This document shows, one piece after another, positions 6,689-8,854 of a stretch of 8,854 bases of DNA; position 1 is the first letter of the stretch; the number at the start of each line of letters is the position of its first letter. The DNA is taken from assembly GCA_020437875.1 (NCBI GenBank), contig JAGQVR010000116.1, forward strand, positions 1 through 8,854, read 5' to 3'. The stretch is from Flavobacteriales bacterium (GTDB lineage: Bacteria; Bacteroidota; Bacteroidia; Flavobacteriales_F; PHOS-HE28). The position numbers and the translations under genes were made by a program. The notes under the pieces are model-generated. The model did not search any database and was not told where the DNA came from. It saw only the letters and a program-made list of their open reading frames with translations.

Positions 6689-7621
6689 ATGCGAACGATA
6701 CCATTGCTCTCCTGCCTGCTCCTTGGCGGAACATCCATCGCACAGACCGTCTTCACCTATCCCGATGCGATCCCAGCGTTCGGAGCGTATCCGGTGGAGG
6801 CACGGAACTACGGTGTGGTGTCCGGCCTGATCACCGCGGGAACGGGTGTGGTGTGGGACCTCAGCGCTCAGAACTACAGCGTGATCGGCTCCACCACCGA
6901 CAGCATCCTCGATCCAGCGGCCACACCATACACAGCGGACTTTCCCTCCGCCGATGTGGCGGTGCGCTTGGTGGACCAGTTCGGTTATTACGGTACCAGC
7001 GACACCGAGGTGCTCGATCTGGGCACACGCCTCAGCGCAAGCAGCCCCTCCAGCATCAACACCGATCCCGCATCCGTCGTGCACTTCCCGGCGGATGTGG
7101 ATGACACGTGGACCGATGCCGTGGCGACCGCTGCAAGCAACAGCCAGTTGCAGGTGACGATCCTTGCGGAAGGGGCCATCGTCCTGGCCGACGCCGTGAT
7201 CGACGATGCCGTGCTGGTGGAGCGACGCTATATCACGCCTTCCTTCACCTCGGTGAGCACCACCTGGTTCCGGCGCAGCAACTGCCTGGTGCCATTTGGT
7301 AATGTGCTGAGCAATGGTGGTGTGATCGTGCGGGTGCCCGAGGAACTGATGAGCGCTGTGACGGAGGCGGCTGCGTTCGATGTCCGCGTCGGGCCGAACC
7401 CTGCGGCGCATTCCGTCCAGGTGGAACGTACCGATGGCGCCGCGCTCGGAGAACTACGCTTGATCGATATCGCTGGAAGGGAAGTGCGCGTCCTAACGAC
7501 GTCCTCCTCCCGCGTGGAGATCGACCTGTCCGGATCGCCGGAAGCGGCTTACATGCTGCGGATCGCTTCAGCGGATGGGGTGCGCATGATGCGCTTGGTG
7601 CGTGCCGTGAACGGTCACTAA
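6689..7621 (+). CDS. Secreted protein of unknown function with a T9SS type A sorting domain
   Basis: A 310-aa predicted exported protein. A short signal peptide (MRTIPLLSCLLLGGTSIA, cut before Q) is followed by ~210 residues of beta-rich, Ser/Thr/Asp/Ala-rich sequence in which I recognise no enzymatic motif. The C-terminal T9SS type A sorting domain covers ~230-306: FDVRVGPNPAAHSVQVE, then LRLIDIAGREVRVL, then VEIDLSGSPEAAYMLRI, then the terminal strand MMRLVRAV. The body pattern (TYPDAIPAFG near the start, TGVVWDLSAQNY, then a Trp/Asp-rich strand) resembles uncharacterised Bacteroidota T9SS cargo, but no function follows. An in-frame ATG at 6665 (MERLSLRP before MRTIP) is possible and has GGGGA just upstream. 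I prefer 6689 because the signal peptide then starts normally. It is divergent from the TetR gene, with only ~106 nt between starts, and converges on the small membrane protein. Confidence 0.87.
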   Translation: MRTIPLLSCLLLGGTSIAQTVFTYPDAIPAFGAYPVEARNYGVVSGLITAGTGVVWDLSAQNYSVIGSTTDSILDPAATPYTADFPSADVAVRLVDQFGYYGTSDTEVLDLGTRLSASSPSSINTDPASVVHFPADVDDTWTDAVATAASNSQLQVTILAEGAIVLADAVIDDAVLVERRYITPSFTSVSTTWFRRSNCLVPFGNVLSNGGVIVRVPEELMSAVTEAAAFDVRVGPNPAAHSVQVERTDGAALGELRLIDIAGREVRVLTTSSSRVEIDLSGSPEAAYMLRIASADGVRMMRLVRAVNGH

Positions 7622-7643
7622 GCGCTCCTATCAGGCAGGCTGC

Positions 7644-7874
7644 TCATCGGCGCAGCCAGCGGCCCAGCAACTTGTTCAGGGCCGGCACCAGGACGAACAC
7701 CAGCAGGGGCACCAGGATGCCCGTCATCACCAGGGTACGCAACGCGAGGGGGAGGCGCATCAGGTGCTCACCGAAGAGCGCCACCAGGATCGTGAGGGCG
7801 GGGTAGATGGCGATCCAGATCACCAGGGCGGTCTTCCACTTCTTGGGTGGCACGGGAGGGAGGCGGTCGCTCAT
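7644..7874 (-). CDS. Small two-helix membrane protein of unknown function
   Basis: A 76-aa protein starting MSDRLPPVPPKKWKTALVIW. It has two predicted membrane helices, ~16-34 (ALVIWIAIYPALTILVALF) and ~47-66 (TLVMTGILVPLLVFVLVPAL), and a basic C-terminus (LLGRWLRR). The WKTALVIWIAIYPAL...LPLALRTLV...PLLVFVLVPAL pattern resembles, from memory, the C-terminal membrane anchor of COG3224-type antibiotic-biosynthesis-monooxygenase-like proteins. Here it stands alone without the ferredoxin-like monooxygenase domain. No function can be assigned. An ATG at 7907 would add 11 residues (MNGPADIRSPN). The frame stays open to 8042, but that extension is Arg-rich and runs through a palindromic non-coding element, so it is unlikely to be translated. 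Its stop lies 22 nt from the stop of the convergent T9SS gene. Confidence 0.72.
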   Translation of the reverse strand: MSDRLPPVPPKKWKTALVIWIAIYPALTILVALFGEHLMRLPLALRTLVMTGILVPLLVFVLVPALNKLLGRWLRR

Positions 7875-7976
7875 GTTGGGGCTGCGAATGTCGGCAGGAC
7901 CGTTCATTGGGTGATGATCCTGCCGCACGGGCCCGGCCGGGAACCCCGCGTGAGCGATCGCACGGGAAAGCCCGGA

Positions 7977-8005
7977 GCAGGGGCGACGCTTGCGTCGCTT
8001 CCTGC
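7977..8005. repeat. GC-rich palindromic extragenic element with a strong hairpin
   Basis: GCAGG (7977-7981) pairs with CCTGC (8001-8005), and GCGACGC (7983-7989) pairs with GCGTCGC (7992-7998). The result is an interrupted 12-bp stem with a tiny loop and a small G versus TT bulge. The hairpin lies inside a longer GC-rich tract (~7,938-8,046) with repeated GGGAA/GCCCGG/GGGGCACGCCC-type words. No T-run follows on either strand, so it does not look like a standard intrinsic terminator. It resembles REP-like extragenic palindromes, though dispersal in the genome is not visible from one window. Confidence 0.5.
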
Positions 8006-8053
8006 GAGGACTTGGACGGTAGAGCGCGACCCGTAGGGGCACGCCCGAATGAC

Positions 8054-8093
8054 GATCAGATAATGAGATGATCAGACGATCAGATGATCACTC
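8054..8093 (+). repeat. Tandem 8-bp repeat, left array of an inverted pair
   Basis: Five consecutive 8-bp units: GATCAGAT, AATGAGAT, GATCAGAC, GATCAGAT, GATCACTC. The core unit is GATCAGAY and two units are degenerate. Bases 8066-8085 are the exact reverse complement of 8133-8152 in the right array (20 bp). In a shifted register, 8051-8065 is the exact reverse complement of 8129-8143 (15 bp). The arms could therefore pair in two ways. Confidence 0.85.
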
Positions 8094-8132
8094 GCGCACA
8101 AGTCAGCGCCAGACCAGTCCCGGCATACCATT

Positions 8133-8156
8133 ATCTGATCGTCTGATCATCTGATC
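8133..8156 (-). repeat. Tandem 8-bp repeat, right array, inverted to the left array
   Basis: Three consecutive units ATCTGATC, GTCTGATC, ATCTGATC, the reverse complements of GATCAGAT and GATCAGAC. The array runs into the polymerase stop codon: TGA at 8157-8155 on the minus strand opens the repeat. Together with the left array it can form a hairpin with a 20-bp perfect stem and ~47-nt loop in the polymerase's 3' untranslated RNA. This might act as a transcript end or stabiliser. No T-run follows. Confidence 0.82.
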
Positions 8157-8854
8157 ACGTCCTCCTGTTCGCCAGCAGCACCGGTGCCTGCCCATCGAAG
8201 GGGTTGTCCATGCGGCCTATGCTCTTCGCGTCCATGCCGCTGGCACGCATCACCGTGCGGTCGCCGAAGCGCCTGCGTATGCGGTCCATCGCCTGGTAGA
8301 GGTCCATGGCCTCCTGCGTGTCGGTGAACGCGTCCATCTGGTGCCCGCCGCCCACCAGGTGGCTGAAGCGCACGCCGATCAGGCGGATCCGCTGCCGGCG
8401 GTCGTACAGCGCGCGGAAGAGGTCATGCACGGTGGGCAGGATGATGTGGTCGCAGGCCGTGTAGCCGATGCGCTGCTGGCGCGTGTGCGTGTCGAAGTCG
8501 GCGTAGCGGATCTTCACGGCCACGCAGCTGGTGAGCTTCTGTCCCTTGCGCAGCTGGAAGGCGAGGCTCTCGGCCATGGCGGTGAGCAGGCCGTGCAGCA
8601 TCCGCACATCGATCGTGTCGCGGGAGAAGGTGCGCTCCGTGCTGATGCTCTTGCGCTCATGCCAGGCGATCACCGGGCTGTCGTCGATCCCGTTCGCCTT
8701 GCGCCAGAGCACCGGGCCGTGTTCGCCCAGCAGGCGTTGCATCAGCCCGATGGGCAGTTCCTGCATGGTGGCGATGCGCATCACGCCCATGCTGCGCAGC
8801 AGGTGCGCCGTCTTATCGCCCACGCCGGGGATCGCCTCAATGGCCTTGGGTGCC
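8155..8854 (-). CDS. dinB: Y-family DNA polymerase, DinB/Pol IV-like, C-terminal part (5' partial)
   Basis: Low-fidelity translesion DNA polymerase. Only the last 232 residues are in the window. The frame is open to the edge with no ATG, and the GTG at 8823 is simply an internal Val codon. Residues ~8-24 (IPGVGDKTAHLLRSMGV) are the helix-hairpin-helix of the thumb domain. KSISTERTFSRDT (~68-80) is the linker into the little-finger domain, which runs to ~215 and includes VAVKIRYADFDTHTRQQ and IRLIGVRFSHL. The C-terminus (NPFDGQAPVLLANRRT) fits the tail seen in Bacteroidota Pol IV-like proteins. The palm with its catalytic carboxylates is missing because of the window edge, so activity cannot be judged. 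DinB is favoured over ImuB because of the KSIS-ERTF linker. The stop codon overlaps the octamer repeat array. Confidence 0.88.
   Translation of the reverse strand, partial: APKAIEAIPGVGDKTAHLLRSMGVMRIATMQELPIGLMQRLLGEHGPVLWRKANGIDDSPVIAWHERKSISTERTFSRDTIDVRMLHGLLTAMAESLAFQLRKGQKLTSCVAVKIRYADFDTHTRQQRIGYTACDHIILPTVHDLFRALYDRRQRIRLIGVRFSHLVGGGHQMDAFTDTQEAMDLYQAMDRIRRRFGDRTVMRASGMDAKSIGRMDNPFDGQAPVLLANRRT

Larger units (their letters stand above)
7875..8154. other. Repeat-rich non-coding region
   Basis: About 280 nt between the small membrane protein and the polymerase gene with no convincing coding sequence. The half nearest the membrane protein (~7,920-8,046) is very GC-rich and carries palindromes, including a hairpin at 7977-8005. 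The half nearest the polymerase (~8,051-8,156) is AT-richer and consists of two inverted arrays of an 8-bp repeat flanking ~40 nt of unremarkable sequence. I found no consensus promoter for the membrane protein here. Confidence 0.7.

Noticed and set aside
6617..7411. Minus-strand open frame of 264 codons opposite the T9SS gene
   Set aside because: The plus strand encodes a signal peptide and a clear T9SS sorting domain. The minus frame is His/Gly-rich without domains and would run into the TetR promoter.
7638..7657. Hairpin GGCTGC/GCAGCC at the convergent junction of the T9SS gene and the small membrane protein
   Set aside because: The 6-bp stem with 8-nt loop lacks a T-run on both strands and partly overlaps coding sequence, so it is too weak to annotate as a terminator.
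8051..8156. CRISPR-like array
   Set aside because: Units are 8 bp, directly abutting, degenerate and inverted between the two arms. There are no spacers of regular length and no cas genes.
1..8854. A previously undescribed multi-gene system
   Set aside because: The genes fall into a standard regulated RND efflux cluster, two T9SS cargo genes, a small membrane protein and a Y-family polymerase. Apart from the operators and repeats reported above, nothing suggests a new assembled system.

Overview
The window looks like chromosomal DNA from a high-GC member of the Bacteroidota, possibly a Flavobacteriales-type lineage. Three things point there. Two separate genes end in type IX secretion (T9SS) type A sorting domains. 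The clearest promoter matches the Bacteroidota consensus (TTG, 19-nt spacer, TAnnTTTG). Start codons mostly lack a strong Shine-Dalgarno sequence. The finer taxonomic placement is inference.

Layout, left to right. Bases 1-328 (+) are the 3' end of a secreted T9SS cargo protein that begins outside the window. It converges, with a 2-nt gap, on a four-gene minus-strand cluster read from right to left: a TetR-family regulator (6582-5959), a TolC-type outer membrane channel (5831 or 5906 to 4479), a lipoprotein periplasmic adaptor (4482-3370) and an RND inner-membrane pump (3366-331). Divergent from the regulator is a second T9SS-sorted protein of unknown function (6689-7621, +). It converges on a 76-aa two-helix membrane protein (7874-7644, -). 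A roughly 280-nt non-coding stretch follows. It holds a GC-rich palindromic element and a pair of inverted arrays of an 8-bp repeat. The second array runs into the stop codon of a DinB-like Y-family DNA polymerase (8155-8854, -), which is cut by the window edge.

How the genes work together. Channel, adaptor and pump form a complete tripartite RND efflux system. The channel and adaptor genes overlap by 4 nt (ATGA), and adaptor and pump are 3 nt apart, so the three are very likely one transcription unit. The regulator probably controls the system. A perfect inverted repeat (TTAAC-ACC-GTTAA on the minus strand) sits inside the 19-nt spacer of the regulator's own promoter, and an 11/13 match (TTAACACTGTAAA) lies just upstream of the channel gene. 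The simplest reading is autorepression plus repression of the pump operon, relieved by an unknown ligand.

I see no CRISPR array, transposase, tRNA/rRNA gene or obvious new multi-gene system. The most interesting signals are the paired operator sites and the repeat-rich non-coding block at 7,900-8,156. The pump's substrate cannot be read from the sequence.
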